Assembly (NCBI RefSeq): GCF_022399565.1
Contig: NZ_JAJTUT010000003.1
Coordinates: 372,001-436,000, forward strand
Length of the DNA: 64,000 nucleotides
Source of the DNA: Flavobacterium algicola
GTDB lineage: Bacteria > Bacteroidota > Bacteroidia > Flavobacteriales > Flavobacteriaceae
Direction of reading: 5' to 3'
Shown: in pieces, positions 36,715-46,065 of the stretch
Numbering within the stretch: the first letter of the stretch is position 1
Layout: each line of letters opens with the position of its first letter
The notes under the pieces: model-generated
The model's database searches: none
What the model was told of the DNA's origin: nothing
Seen by the model: the letters and a program-made list of their open reading frames with translations, nothing else
Translations under genes and position numbers: made by a program

Positions 36715-38964
36715 TTAGCGATCAACAAAAATAGTATTCAGTAATTTTTTATTTCCTACAATCCAGACGATATCATCACGTTCTAATACGACATTGGATT
36801 CTGGGTTTAACATACGAACACCATTTCGTTCAATACCAACGATTAATCCTTGAGTTAATTCGCGCAGTTTTGACTGACCGATAGCCTTACCGATGAACCT
36901 TTCATTTTCAAGTTCGATTTGTCGTAGTATCACTTCATTATCAACCTTTTCAGGAATTTCAATTTCATTTTGACGTAAGTAATCAGAAAATGCTTTTACT
37001 TGATCATCTGTTCCAATCACCCCGATAACATCTCCAGGAAAAAGACGCTCCATTTTGTTGGGAACTTGAATGGTGATTTCACCACGGTTGATGTATGCTA
37101 TATTGACGCCCAATATTTCTCTCATCTTAATTTCACGCAAGGTCTTACCTGCAAGATTTGATTCTTTTGCAATAGTAAAATTGGTCATGTGACCATCCCA
37201 CGGAGTCAAGTTGGCATGTTGTCGGTTAATTTTTCCAGCTTCACCTTCTGTTCTATCATTCAAGTTTTTCAGAAAGTGACCTTCAATTTTATGGTATTGG
37301 CGGTGTAATTTTTTGGGGAATAAAAAGTAAATCGTCAACGCACAAACCAACGCGATAAAGGCGATGATAGGAGAGAAAAAGATATTCAATAAGAAACCAA
37401 TATAGAATACAGCAAGTCCCATTCTTAAGAACAAAAGCATCAAGATCGGTCCTTTGTACTTTCTTTCTTTAAATAAAATGGCCACTTCTTTTACCGCAAT
37501 CTTTCGCAATGACAGTGCATATAAAAAAGGTGAAATAATGATAATCGTTATCGCGGCCGATATGGCATTCCCAAACTTAGAATCTTCTACCAACGGAATA
37601 ACAAACTTAGAACATAATAAAATTATAGAGGTGATAATAATAGTATGAAGTACAATATGCATCAAATGAGTTCTTATTACCACTTGCCAAGTACTTACGG
37701 CTCGAATTGCTTGCGCATTGGTACTGTAACGGTTTATTTTCTTTGTAATTCTACGAGGCAATTTTCGCTCTAGAAATTCCGAAAACGGTCCCGCCGCTTT
37801 TACCATGAACGGCGTTGTAAAGGTCGTAATTGCCGAAACAGCCACAACTATGGGATACAAGAACGAACTCGTTACATGCATCGTTGTTCCCAAAGTGGCA
37901 ATGATAAAAGAGAATTCCCCTATTTGAGACAAACTCATTCCAGTTTGTATGGACTGCTTTAACGGTTGTCCCGAAATTAAAGCGCCCACTGTTGAGCTGA
38001 ATGATTGACCGAATATGGTAATTACTGTAAGGATCAGTACTGGAATTGCATGCTCGTATAAAGTATCTGGATTGATCAACATTCCCACCGATACGAAAAA
38101 TACTGCACCAAATAAGTCTTTAACTGGTTTTATAAGGTGTTCAATATGTTCTGCCTGTGTGGTTTCAGCTATGATAGACCCCATAATAAAGGCACCAAGA
38201 GCAGGAGAGAAGCCTACATCTGCAGCAAGAATTACCATCATCAAACAAAGAGCTAATGATATAATAAGCAACATTTCATCTGTTAATAGATGCTTTGCTT
38301 TTTTAAGTAGTGTCGGAATAAAGAAAATACCAGCTACAAACCAGGCAGTTAAGAAAAATGCTAATTTAAGTACAGAGAAAATTAATTCGCTACCAGAAAA
38401 GTTTTGGGTGGCAGCGACTGTTGATAATAATACCATCATCAAAATGGCAATAATATCCTGCACAATAAGGGAACCAATTACAATTCCAGCAAATTTCTGT
38501 GCCTTTACGCCAAGCTCCTCAAAGGTTTTTAAAATGATGGTGGTCGAGGAAATGGAGAGTATAACACCTAGAAATATACTGTCCATTAATTTCCAACCCA
38601 TCCATTTTCCCGCCAAGAATCCAAATAGCACCATGGTGATGATCTGGGTGACGGCGGTGATGGAGGCGGTACCTCCAACCTTCATCAATTTCTTAAAACT
38701 GAATTCGAGCCCTAAACTAAATAGCAAGATAATAACTCCAATTTCTGCCCAAACTTCTACACTCTGAATATCTTTTACCGAAGGAAAGAAATCAAAATGA
38801 TTTCCAGCCAAGAATCCGGCGATCAAATAGCCAAGAACTAGAGGTTGTTTTAATTTTTTAAAGATCAATACCGCAATTCCTGCTGTCATTAGGATAAGTC
38901 CTAAATCGCTAATTAAGGGTTCCAAATGGCTAGTGGTTTCGGCTACTGTTGCTGCGGCACTCAT
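36715..38964 (-). CDS. CPA2-family cation:proton antiporter with regulatory TrkA-C domains
   Basis: 749 residues. The N-terminal two-thirds are a KefB/C-type membrane domain with about 12 helices (LGLILMTAGIAVLIFKKLKQ, ISSTTIILKTFEELGVKAQK, ALGAFIMGSIIAETTQAEH with the ion-binding acidic residues). A second membrane block follows (to about residue 545). The C-terminus carries TrkA-C domains (KESNLAGKTLREIKMREIL near 590-650 and RFIGKAIGQSKLRELTQG) that bind ligands and gate transport; no NAD-binding RCK-N is obvious. It exchanges K+ or Na+ for protons at the inner membrane. Confidence 0.9.
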   Translation of the reverse strand: MSAAATVAETTSHLEPLISDLGLILMTAGIAVLIFKKLKQPLVLGYLIAGFLAGNHFDFFPSVKDIQSVEVWAEIGVIILLFSLGLEFSFKKLMKVGGTASITAVTQIITMVLFGFLAGKWMGWKLMDSIFLGVILSISSTTIILKTFEELGVKAQKFAGIVIGSLIVQDIIAILMMVLLSTVAATQNFSGSELIFSVLKLAFFLTAWFVAGIFFIPTLLKKAKHLLTDEMLLIISLALCLMMVILAADVGFSPALGAFIMGSIIAETTQAEHIEHLIKPVKDLFGAVFFVSVGMLINPDTLYEHAIPVLILTVITIFGQSFSSTVGALISGQPLKQSIQTGMSLSQIGEFSFIIATLGTTMHVTSSFLYPIVVAVSAITTFTTPFMVKAAGPFSEFLERKLPRRITKKINRYSTNAQAIRAVSTWQVVIRTHLMHIVLHTIIITSIILLCSKFVIPLVEDSKFGNAISAAITIIIISPFLYALSLRKIAVKEVAILFKERKYKGPILMLLFLRMGLAVFYIGFLLNIFFSPIIAFIALVCALTIYFLFPKKLHRQYHKIEGHFLKNLNDRTEGEAGKINRQHANLTPWDGHMTNFTIAKESNLAGKTLREIKMREILGVNIAYINRGEITIQVPNKMERLFPGDVIGVIGTDDQVKAFSDYLRQNEIEIPEKVDNEVILRQIELENERFIGKAIGQSKLRELTQGLIVGIERNGVRMLNPESNVVLERDDIVWIVGNKKLLNTIFVDR

Positions 38965-39080
38965 AAATGTTTTTTTTTAGATGGTAATGCAACTATATAT
39001 TAGGGTCTAAATATAGCAAAAGCATTGGTTGTATGCAATCTATACCTTGGTATCAATTGATAAATTGTAAATTCATAAAA

Positions 39081-39104
39081 AAAGCTATCTGCAAGGATAG
39101 CTTT
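39081..39104 (-). terminator. Terminator of purB
   Basis: AAAGCTATC (39081-39089) and GATAGCTTT (39096-39104) form a nine-base stem, preceded by an A-run that gives the U-tract for minus-strand transcripts. Confidence 0.85.
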
Positions 39105-39128
39105 GTAAATATATAAAGGTTTTTACTA

Positions 39129-40475
39129 CTATATTCCCAAGAAATTACTTGGAGTGATATGTAATAATTCGGTTTTAATGGCATCCGAAACTTCCAAGGT
39201 TCCTATGAACTCATGAATCGACGCTTTTGTTATTGCTTCATTTGTTCTTGTTAATCCTTTCAAAGCTTCGTAAGGATTTGGATATCCTTCACGACGTAAG
39301 ATAGTCTGAATAGCTTCCGCTACTACTGCCCAGTTTTTTTCTAGATCTTCGTGGAACTTAGATTCGTTTAGTAATAGTTTATTCAAACCTTTCATAGTGG
39401 CTTCAAACGAAATAATAGTATGTCCCAATGGAACACCAATATTTCTTAAAACAGTACTATCCGTTAAATCTCGTTGCAATCTTGAGATTGGTAACTTAGC
39501 CGAAAGGTGTTCGAAAATGGCGTTTGCTATTCCTAAATTTCCTTCCGAATTTTCAAAATCAATTGGGTTCACTTTATGTGGCATAGCTGATGATCCAATT
39601 TCACCTGCTTTGATTTTTTGTTTGAAATATTCCATTGATACATAGGTCCAGATATCGCGATCCAAATCAATAACAATGTTGTTGATTCTTTTTAAAGCAT
39701 CAAAAAATGCAGCGAAATGATCGTAATGCTCAATTTGAGTCGTTGGGAAAGAGTGGTGCAAACCAAGTGTGTTTTCTACAAATTTATTTCCGAACTGTTT
39801 CCAATCAATTTGAGGGTAAGCAACATGGTGTGCGTTGTAGTTTCCTGTAGCACCTCCAAATTTGGCTGCAAAAGGAACGCTAAATAATAATCGCATTTGC
39901 TCTTCTATACGTTCTACGAAAACAGCAATTTCTTTACCTAAGCGAGTAGGGGAAGCTGGTTGTCCGTGAGTACGTGCCAACAATGGTATGTTTGCCCATT
40001 CAACACTTAATTCTTTTAACTTTGCTACTAAAGCAATTAATGACGGCAAGTAAACTTGTTCAAAAGCCTCTTTTGTAGACAATGGAATCGCAGTGTTATT
40101 TATATCTTGAGAAGTCAATCCAAAGTGGATGAATTCTTTGTATTCTGATAATCCTAATTTTTCAAATGCATCTTTAATAAAATATTCTACTGCTTTTACA
40201 TCATGGTTGGTTACCTTCTCAGTATCCTTAATCCAAATTGCATCTTCTGTAGAGAAATTTTTGTAAATATTACGCAAACTTTCAAACACACTAGCATCAA
40301 CTCCTTTTAATTGTGGCAAAGGCTGCTCACACAAAGCGATAAAATATTCAACTTCAATTAAAACGCGGTATCTTATTAAGGCTTCCTCAGAGAAAAATGG
40401 AGCCAAATTTTTAGTCTTATTTCTATATCTTCCGTCAATTGGCGAAATAGCATTCAATTCGTTTAAAGTCGTCAT
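39129..40475 (-). CDS. purB: Adenylosuccinate lyase
   Basis: 448 residues from the ATG at 40475 (MTTLNELNAISPIDGRYRNK), which lies after a TATATTTG -7 box (40506-40499). It acts twice in purine synthesis, on SAICAR and on adenylosuccinate, releasing fumarate. Signature regions: EKVTNHDVKAVEYFIKD near residue 95, FGLTSQDINNTAIPLS, RTHGQPASPTRLGKEI with the catalytic His, and the fumarase/aspartase loop GSSAMPHKVNPIDFENSEGN with the catalytic Ser. Its terminator is at 39081-39104. Monocistronic. Confidence 0.96.
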   Translation of the reverse strand: MTTLNELNAISPIDGRYRNKTKNLAPFFSEEALIRYRVLIEVEYFIALCEQPLPQLKGVDASVFESLRNIYKNFSTEDAIWIKDTEKVTNHDVKAVEYFIKDAFEKLGLSEYKEFIHFGLTSQDINNTAIPLSTKEAFEQVYLPSLIALVAKLKELSVEWANIPLLARTHGQPASPTRLGKEIAVFVERIEEQMRLLFSVPFAAKFGGATGNYNAHHVAYPQIDWKQFGNKFVENTLGLHHSFPTTQIEHYDHFAAFFDALKRINNIVIDLDRDIWTYVSMEYFKQKIKAGEIGSSAMPHKVNPIDFENSEGNLGIANAIFEHLSAKLPISRLQRDLTDSTVLRNIGVPLGHTIISFEATMKGLNKLLLNESKFHEDLEKNWAVVAEAIQTILRREGYPNPYEALKGLTRTNEAITKASIHEFIGTLEVSDAIKTELLHITPSNFLGI

Positions 40476-40498
40476 TGTAAGTGTTTTTTTGAAAAGCA

Positions 40499-40506
40499 CA
40501 AATATA
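40499..40506 (-). promoter_or_regulatory. purB -7 box
   Basis: TATATTTG on the minus strand (40506-40499), 24 bases upstream of the ATG at 40475. It overlaps the N-terminal extension of the reading frame, supporting the shorter protein. Confidence 0.5.
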
Positions 40507-40699
40507 GTTAGATTTTAAGTTTATGGCTACTACTAAATGGTTTTTATCGCGAAAAAACACTGATTTTTTTTAAATTATTAGCTGAAATACACATTTCTAA
40601 TTATTGTTATTCGAATTACAAAATTAACTATGAGGCACTACTGCTTTGCAAATATCATTTTCTACATAATTTGCGAGACTCTCTAATATCTAAAACAAA

Positions 40700-40731
40700 T
40701 TGGGTGTAATTATCGAAATAACTACACCCAA
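40700..40731 (-). terminator. Terminator of the YceI gene
   Basis: TTGGGTGTA (40700-40708) and TACACCCAA (40723-40731), with further pairing inside, form a strong hairpin 40 bases past the YceI stop. Confidence 0.8.
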
Positions 40732-40771
40732 TCAAGAAATTTAATAGCAGCTATTAACTGTACATTAAAAA

Positions 40772-41416
40772 TTATTTCTTCAATACTATGTCTGCATGAA
40801 CTGCAACTTCGCTCCAAGTTTTGCTTACTCCATCTGCACCTGTGTGTAAAGCTTCACATGCTTTATTGATAGAAGCAACTGCTGCCAAAGCATCCCAATT
40901 TTCCAAATTCATAACTCCGTCAAATGAATAACTTGTGTCGCTGTTTGCAACATATTGTAATGGGATATTTGATGTTTTACCGTTAAGTGTTACATCAATT
41001 GTACAAACATTCTCAGGAGAAACTTTAAATTCACCAGAAATTAGTTCTGTATCGCTCATCACTCCAAAAAAGAATTTTAAAATCTTAGGATCTCTAGTTC
41101 CAGTCGCGTCGTTTGTAAATAAACTACTAACTGGGATACTAAATTTTGTTCCATTTAATGCTTCCAATGGTGTTTTTCCAGGTTTGTTATCTGTTAATGT
41201 AATCTCTTTAAAGGTTCCGCCAACTGGAGTTTTGTCGGTCGTTTTGTAGGCAGTAAAACTTACTTTTGTAGAATCATTTACCAATGTATATTCCTCACCT
41301 GTCGTCTGAATTTCTGTTGCGGGATCTGTTCCCATTTCATCAGATTTTTTAGAATCCTTACAGCCAATAGCAGTTATAAGAATCATTCCTAGAGCAATAA
41401 ATTTTAAATTTTTCAT
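40772..41416 (-). CDS. YceI-family lipoprotein
   Basis: 214 residues from the ATG at 41416, giving a lipoprotein signal (MILITAIGC; lipobox AIGC). The YceI lipocalin-like barrel covers about residues 40-210: STKVSFTAYKTTDKTPVGGT, FSIPVSSLFTNDATGTRDPK, LQYVANSDTSYSFDGVMNL. YceI proteins bind isoprenoid-type lipids; the ligand here is unknown. The gene ends before the purB promoter region and has its own terminator. Confidence 0.88.
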   Translation of the reverse strand: MKNLKFIALGMILITAIGCKDSKKSDEMGTDPATEIQTTGEEYTLVNDSTKVSFTAYKTTDKTPVGGTFKEITLTDNKPGKTPLEALNGTKFSIPVSSLFTNDATGTRDPKILKFFFGVMSDTELISGEFKVSPENVCTIDVTLNGKTSNIPLQYVANSDTSYSFDGVMNLENWDALAAVASINKACEALHTGADGVSKTWSEVAVHADIVLKK

Positions 41417-41562
41417 TGTATTTATTCTTTTTAATTTTGTTGTAAATTTAAACATAATAACCCGAACCGCTGTCTTTATGAGTTCCCTGTCTTGACGTGA
41501 TGGTGTTAAACCTTATAAAACGGAATGTTAACTTATGTTAAAAGCATTTCTAATAAAGAGAT

Positions 41563-42255
41563 TTATAGCAATATTCTCAATTTGTCTTGTAATACTACGA
41601 TTCCGGTTCCTATATTCATCGGAATCAATTCTAGTTTGTTTTTTAGGTTTGGAATCGGTGCTGGTTTTGGGTCTATGTAAAACAACAGGCAATCTTTGGA
41701 AGCAAAATCTATTAATCCTGCTGCAGGGTACACTTGTAATGAAGTACCTATAACAACGAGATAATCTGCTCCTTCTACTATATCAATTGCTTCTTCTAGG
41801 GCGGGCACGTCTTCTCCAAACCAGACAATGTGTGGTCGTAATTGATTTCCTTTAGTATCCACATCTCCTAATACCAAATCACCTTTCCAACTTTGAATTT
41901 CAGCATCGTTAACGGTACTTTTTACTTTCAATAATTCGCCGTGCAAGTGTAACACATTAGTGCTTCCCGCACGCTCGTGAAGGTCATCTACATTTTGCGT
42001 AATAACATGTACATCATAATCTTTTTCCATTTCAGCCAAAATTAGGTGCCCTATATTAGGTTCAACTTCAAGTAGCTGCTTGCGCCTTTGGTTGTAAAAA
42101 TCCAATACCAAGGCACTATTTTTCTGCCAGCCTTGAGGTGTAGCCACGTCCATGACATTGTACCCTTCCCACAAACCATCACTATCTCTAAATGTTTTGA
42201 TACCACTCTCGGCGCTCATTCCTGCACCCGATAATATTACAAGTTTCTTCTTCAT
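41563..42255 (-). CDS. Sir2-family NAD-dependent protein deacylase
   Basis: 230 residues from the ATG at 42255 (MKKKLVILSGAGMSAESG); the frame is open for 40 more codons upstream but that would run into the divergent trmH promoter region. NAD-site motifs: GAGMSAESGIKTFRDSDGLW, VITQNVDDLHERAGS, and the catalytic His in LHLHGELLKV, then VVIGTSLQVYPAAGL. The zinc-binding cysteines of larger sirtuins are absent, as in many bacterial CobB-like class U/III forms. It removes acyl groups from lysines in the cytoplasm. Confidence 0.9.
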   Translation of the reverse strand: MKKKLVILSGAGMSAESGIKTFRDSDGLWEGYNVMDVATPQGWQKNSALVLDFYNQRRKQLLEVEPNIGHLILAEMEKDYDVHVITQNVDDLHERAGSTNVLHLHGELLKVKSTVNDAEIQSWKGDLVLGDVDTKGNQLRPHIVWFGEDVPALEEAIDIVEGADYLVVIGTSLQVYPAAGLIDFASKDCLLFYIDPKPAPIPNLKNKLELIPMNIGTGIVVLQDKLRILL

Positions 42256-42437
42256 ATTCTGTTTATTTGGGCGTGATAATCGGGCTTTCGACTGTATCTT
42301 TTTGGGCAAAAAAAAACCAAAAAGGATGCCGTCTCTATCCCGCACGCAATCCTGATTCTCAATTCGAGATTTCACTTCTAGTCAAACACAGGAAGGATTC
42401 AATTTATTTTTCTAGGCATAAAGCTAGTCTTTTTCAC

Positions 42438-42445
42438 TACTTTTG
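42438..42445 (+). promoter_or_regulatory. -7 box of the TrmH-family gene
   Basis: TACTTTTG fits the -7 consensus 20 bases before the ATG at 42465. It lies inside the longer open frame that starts at 42267, which is therefore not the true start. Confidence 0.5.
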
Positions 42446-42464
42446 CAAAATAAAACAACCCATA

Positions 42465-43127
42465 ATGATTGACATCGATTACCTTAATTTCCTCGAAAAC
42501 ATCTTGACTGACAACCGCAAAGAACGATTTTTGAAAGTGCTTGAAAACAGAACCAATCACTTTACAATAGCGGTAGAAGATATTTTTCAGATGCATAATA
42601 CCAGCGCTGTAATGCGCAGTTGTGAGGTTTTCGGAATTCAAGAACTCAACGTCATCGAGGAACGCTACGGAAAAAGTATCGATAAAGAAATTGCTATGGG
42701 CGCTCAAAAATGGGTAGACATCAATACTTTTGACTCAGTAACAAGTTGTCTTGATTCGGTAAAGAGTAAAGGCTATCAAATTATAGCAACAACTCCTCAT
42801 GATAACGATTGTTTGATGGAAGATTTTGATATCAGCAAACCGAGTGCTTTGTTTTTTGGAACCGAGCGCGACGGACTGTCTGAAGAAATCTTGAAACGTG
42901 CCGATGGCTTTTTAACAATTCCGATGGTTGGGTTTACAGAAAGTTTAAATATCTCAGTTTCGGCAGCGATTATAATTCAAAATTTAACCAATAGGTTGCG
43001 TCAGTCGGATATCGACTGGCATTTGTCTGAGGAGGAAATGTTGGTCAAAAGATTGGCCTGGGCCAAAAGTTCTATTAAAGATATTAAAAGAATTGAAGCC
43101 CGTTACTACGAAGAGCATCCAGTATAA
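42465..43127 (+). CDS. TrmH-family tRNA/rRNA 2'-O-methyltransferase (SpoU)
   Basis: 220 residues from the ATG at 42465 (MIDIDYLNFLENILTDNR). SpoU trefoil-knot motifs are complete: HNTSAVMRSCEVFGIQ (motif 1), SALFFGTERDGLSEE (motif 2), and IPMVGFTESLNISVSAAI (motif 3). It methylates a 2'-hydroxyl, by similarity of the tRNA Gm18 TrmH type. The longer upstream frame overlaps the promoter and the divergent sirtuin gene. Good general assignment; the target nucleotide is not certain. Confidence 0.92.
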   Translation: MIDIDYLNFLENILTDNRKERFLKVLENRTNHFTIAVEDIFQMHNTSAVMRSCEVFGIQELNVIEERYGKSIDKEIAMGAQKWVDINTFDSVTSCLDSVKSKGYQIIATTPHDNDCLMEDFDISKPSALFFGTERDGLSEEILKRADGFLTIPMVGFTESLNISVSAAIIIQNLTNRLRQSDIDWHLSEEEMLVKRLAWAKSSIKDIKRIEARYYEEHPV

Positions 43128-43267
43128 TTTTATAAATTCTATATTAATATAAATGAAATATTGTAATGTAATGATCAATTAAAGAGGTAGTTAGCTAATT
43201 GAATAAATTACTTTTAACAGTTCAATTTTTATATTAATGAAAGTTGCACTTATTATTAAGTATTTGA

Positions 43268-44359
43268 TCACTTTAAAGTTCCGTTACTAACTGTAACGTT
43301 TATCAACTTATAACCAGCATCAGTTCTTAAAAACTCGAAGTGATTTTGGGAGAAGCCTTTGCTTTTTCCTTGTGACAAAACAATTGTCATAGTTGGGTAT
43401 TTATTATCAATTGACTCACCGCAATCATTATAATATTTTTTAAAAGCCTCCCCATTAAATAAAAAATTGTTTAGCCCACCAGCGTAAATAAAATAGTCCG
43501 TTTTAGGTTTTTTAATTTTTAATAAATTATTTTTCAATAGCTTATAGTTTTTAGTAACAAATGACTTTCGTTTAGTTTTCATCCAATTATCCGAAGATTG
43601 CCAGCTTACAGTTGCAAGACAAGCTTCCTGTAATTTCTTGGCTGTCAAATTAAAAAGTAGCTTTTGCTTTAACCATTGTCTAAATTCCTTTTCAAAATCT
43701 ATAAAAGAATAAAATTTGCCGTCTGTTGCTAAGAAAGAAGTTCGAATATAGTCTGATGAAATGCTGTCTGTAATTTTAAGTGAGTAGAGATTCAATTTTG
43801 AATTATCTTTAAAATTTTCGATCAAGATAGTATTGTGAGCATTGATCAACAGTTCTTGACCTCCCGACCAGCTATAGTGTTCTTTATCTCTAGATTGTTT
43901 TTTTATAGCACCTTTTAAAGCGATTATCATACCATTATTAGATCTGCTTAATTCATTGTAATCTGCTGGAACAGTCACTTCGCCATTTTTATCAAACAGA
44001 CCAACTTTATCATTGGTATTGTCCTTGAATCGAATAAATCCTTCTGATTCACAATCATGACCATTGTCAAAAATGTGCAAGCTATCTTTACCAACGATTT
44101 TACCTGATCTAGTGAGATAATAACTTTTCCATTTTCCCTTTTGGGTTTCTTCTACAACAGCAATTATATTTCTAAAATTTGTAGCATGATTGGTAAAACT
44201 AAACTTAGGTTGTATTTGTACAATACCTTTTGCATCTCTATAGCCAACGGCTGTAGAATCCTTGTTATAAAATGCAGTCCACAAATCATCAGATTGTGCA
44301 AATATGTTAGTGGTTGAAAAAAAGAAGAGTAGAAAGATTGTTTTTACTATAGCAGTCAT
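43268..44359 (-). CDS. Secreted WG-repeat-like protein
   Basis: 363 residues with a signal peptide (MTAIVKTIFLLFFFSTTNIFA). The N-terminal part has two or three WG-type repeats (GYRDAKGIVQIQPKFSFTN and GLFDKNGEVTVPADYNELS), degenerate in the Trp-Gly position. The C-terminal part (from about residue 215) is unassigned: FYSFIDFEKEFRQWLKQK and DYFIYAGGLNNFLFNGEAF. WG repeats are common in Bacteroidota, often of unknown function. Transcribed alone, between the TrmH-family gene and the PepSY gene terminator. Confidence 0.7.
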   Translation of the reverse strand: MTAIVKTIFLLFFFSTTNIFAQSDDLWTAFYNKDSTAVGYRDAKGIVQIQPKFSFTNHATNFRNIIAVVEETQKGKWKSYYLTRSGKIVGKDSLHIFDNGHDCESEGFIRFKDNTNDKVGLFDKNGEVTVPADYNELSRSNNGMIIALKGAIKKQSRDKEHYSWSGGQELLINAHNTILIENFKDNSKLNLYSLKITDSISSDYIRTSFLATDGKFYSFIDFEKEFRQWLKQKLLFNLTAKKLQEACLATVSWQSSDNWMKTKRKSFVTKNYKLLKNNLLKIKKPKTDYFIYAGGLNNFLFNGEAFKKYYNDCGESIDNKYPTMTIVLSQGKSKGFSQNHFEFLRTDAGYKLINVTVSNGTLK

Positions 44360-44460
44360 ATATCAATATCGTAATTATTTATCTCTAAAATTCAAATATA
44401 TAAAATTTAAATTTTGACAGTAGGGTGTGGAAGTGTCTGTATTTTCAAATTTTTTATAAA

Positions 44461-44509
44461 ATTGAAATGCTACAATTCTTTTAATTGTAGAGAATTGTAG
44501 CATTTCAAT
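44461..44509 (-). terminator. Terminator of the TonB receptor/PepSY operon
   Basis: ATTGAAATGCTACAATTCT (44461-44479) and AGAATTGTAGCATTTCAAT (44491-44509) form a perfect 19-base stem with an 11-base loop, 20 bases past the PepSY gene stop. Confidence 0.85.
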
Positions 44510-44529
44510 ATTTCTATTCTAATTGTTGC

Positions 44530-46059
44530 CTATTTCCTTTTTAAAAATAAGTACAATCCCATTAAACTAACAGCTAGAACTCCAAGTGCTGCAAGAGACA
44601 TCACTAAATCACGAATATTTTTTCCTGCCCAATCCATAAATAAAAATTTGTGAAGGATGGCAAAACTGTAGCCTTCGATTCGGTCGGAATCAGTTACAAA
44701 AGCGGCCAGTCGAGAAGTAGAAGGATCTATATATATGGCAGTATGATCTTCGGTATTATAACTTAATTTAATGACTGGCAATCTTTTATTCACAAAACCA
44801 TATTCACGATTATCAAATTGATATAATATTTTGGTATCTACCAATTGTGCTCCTGCAATACATGACTTTAAATTTGCCATATCACAACAATCCGCTGGAG
44901 TTTCTGCATGACCAACCGCCTTCAATTTTGCAAACTTATTGGCCAAGAAGACAATGTACTTATTTTCTACGGCTTTATCTTCGATTCCAGTTTGGCAGTT
45001 GATGTACTTTGTTAGAACTTCATCGTCGTCATTTGGGAGTAAGCTTACTTGTAAATAAATGATACCGTCAAGCTGCACCACTGAATAATTGGACCAATTT
45101 GATCCTGGTTTTACTACTTCATCGAGAGTTGACAAATCAGATGTTTTAAAATCTGTCGTATAAATCATTTTATCCAAGGTATAAGGGTCCAACTTTTTGG
45201 TCGCATGGTAGCCGCCACTAAAGGTGAAAGTCAAGGTAACCAATGAAACTGCAATACCTATTTTACGATGGTGCTTTCTAAATCTACTTTGATTGTCTGT
45301 AACAGGAGCTTTCTTAAATACTTTCCAAAAGAAACCGTAAATAACAATGCCGCTCAAAGCAGAAAAGCCGATGATGCTGAGCAACAAAATCATCACTGTT
45401 ATTTGAATAGTTTTATTGGTAATGCTTTCTAAAAAGTTCCAATTGTGAAAGGTGTCAAAAACCCAAAGCTGTATTTTTCGTGAGGTAGGATTGTAGGTTG
45501 CCAATTTACTTGAAGTTGTTTCAACATATACATCCATATCATTAGCTCTGTTAAAAGTAAGTTTCCAAACAGGTAAGTACCGGTTGACGTATTTGTACTG
45601 ACCATCAAATTCAGTTTGTAACTTAAGAGTAGCAACAGTACTTTTTTGATCATCGATAAAGTAACGAGACAACCATTCGGCATAAATGATGTCTCCATTT
45701 ACCAATTCGCTTCCATTCGAAGCATTAAAATATAAAACCTCGTGTTCTTTGATAGTTTTAACTTGATAATAGATTGAATTATTAAAGTGCACCAGTCGAA
45801 AATTATGAAAACGTTCTACTTTATTGCTAGTAAGCACATCATGAATAGAGAGCTTAATTAAACTAGTATCTATTGCAGCAGCTTGCAATTTTTCATGAGC
45901 AATCGAGGGTTTAAACCAATGCGCCATAACAGGATGCATTAATCCTGACAAGCACCAAAAAATCACAGGCACAATGGTAATAATTCCAAGTGTTCTATGC
46001 CATTTGTACAGATTTTGCTTTAGTTTTTTGATCCACTTTTTTGTTTTCGAATTTTTCAT
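44530..46059 (-). CDS. PepSY-associated membrane protein
   Basis: 509 residues. N-terminal helix (GIITIVPVIFWCLSGLMHPV), a large periplasmic segment with PepSY-like repeats, further helices (IQITVMILLLSIIGFSALSG; SLVTLTFTFSGGYHATKK) and a C-terminal one (LAALGVLAVSLMGLYLFLK). PepSY_TM proteins of this type accompany TonB receptors and are thought to handle ferric siderophore reduction or metal release. The sequence holds a Cys cluster (DCCDMANLKSCIAG, near residue 392) that could bind metal. It lies six bases downstream of the receptor gene in the same operon. Confidence 0.82.
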   Translation of the reverse strand: MKNSKTKKWIKKLKQNLYKWHRTLGIITIVPVIFWCLSGLMHPVMAHWFKPSIAHEKLQAAAIDTSLIKLSIHDVLTSNKVERFHNFRLVHFNNSIYYQVKTIKEHEVLYFNASNGSELVNGDIIYAEWLSRYFIDDQKSTVATLKLQTEFDGQYKYVNRYLPVWKLTFNRANDMDVYVETTSSKLATYNPTSRKIQLWVFDTFHNWNFLESITNKTIQITVMILLLSIIGFSALSGIVIYGFFWKVFKKAPVTDNQSRFRKHHRKIGIAVSLVTLTFTFSGGYHATKKLDPYTLDKMIYTTDFKTSDLSTLDEVVKPGSNWSNYSVVQLDGIIYLQVSLLPNDDDEVLTKYINCQTGIEDKAVENKYIVFLANKFAKLKAVGHAETPADCCDMANLKSCIAGAQLVDTKILYQFDNREYGFVNKRLPVIKLSYNTEDHTAIYIDPSTSRLAAFVTDSDRIEGYSFAILHKFLFMDWAGKNIRDLVMSLAALGVLAVSLMGLYLFLKRK

Positions 46060-46065
46060 TTGTGA

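Noticed and set aside
38015-38767. 250-codon plus-strand frame inside the antiporter gene
   Set aside because: It is antisense to a clear transmembrane domain, and its translation is low complexity without any motif.
42267-42464. N-terminal extension of the TrmH-family protein
   Set aside because: It overlaps the -7 box and the divergent sirtuin gene; the family start at 42465 is clear.
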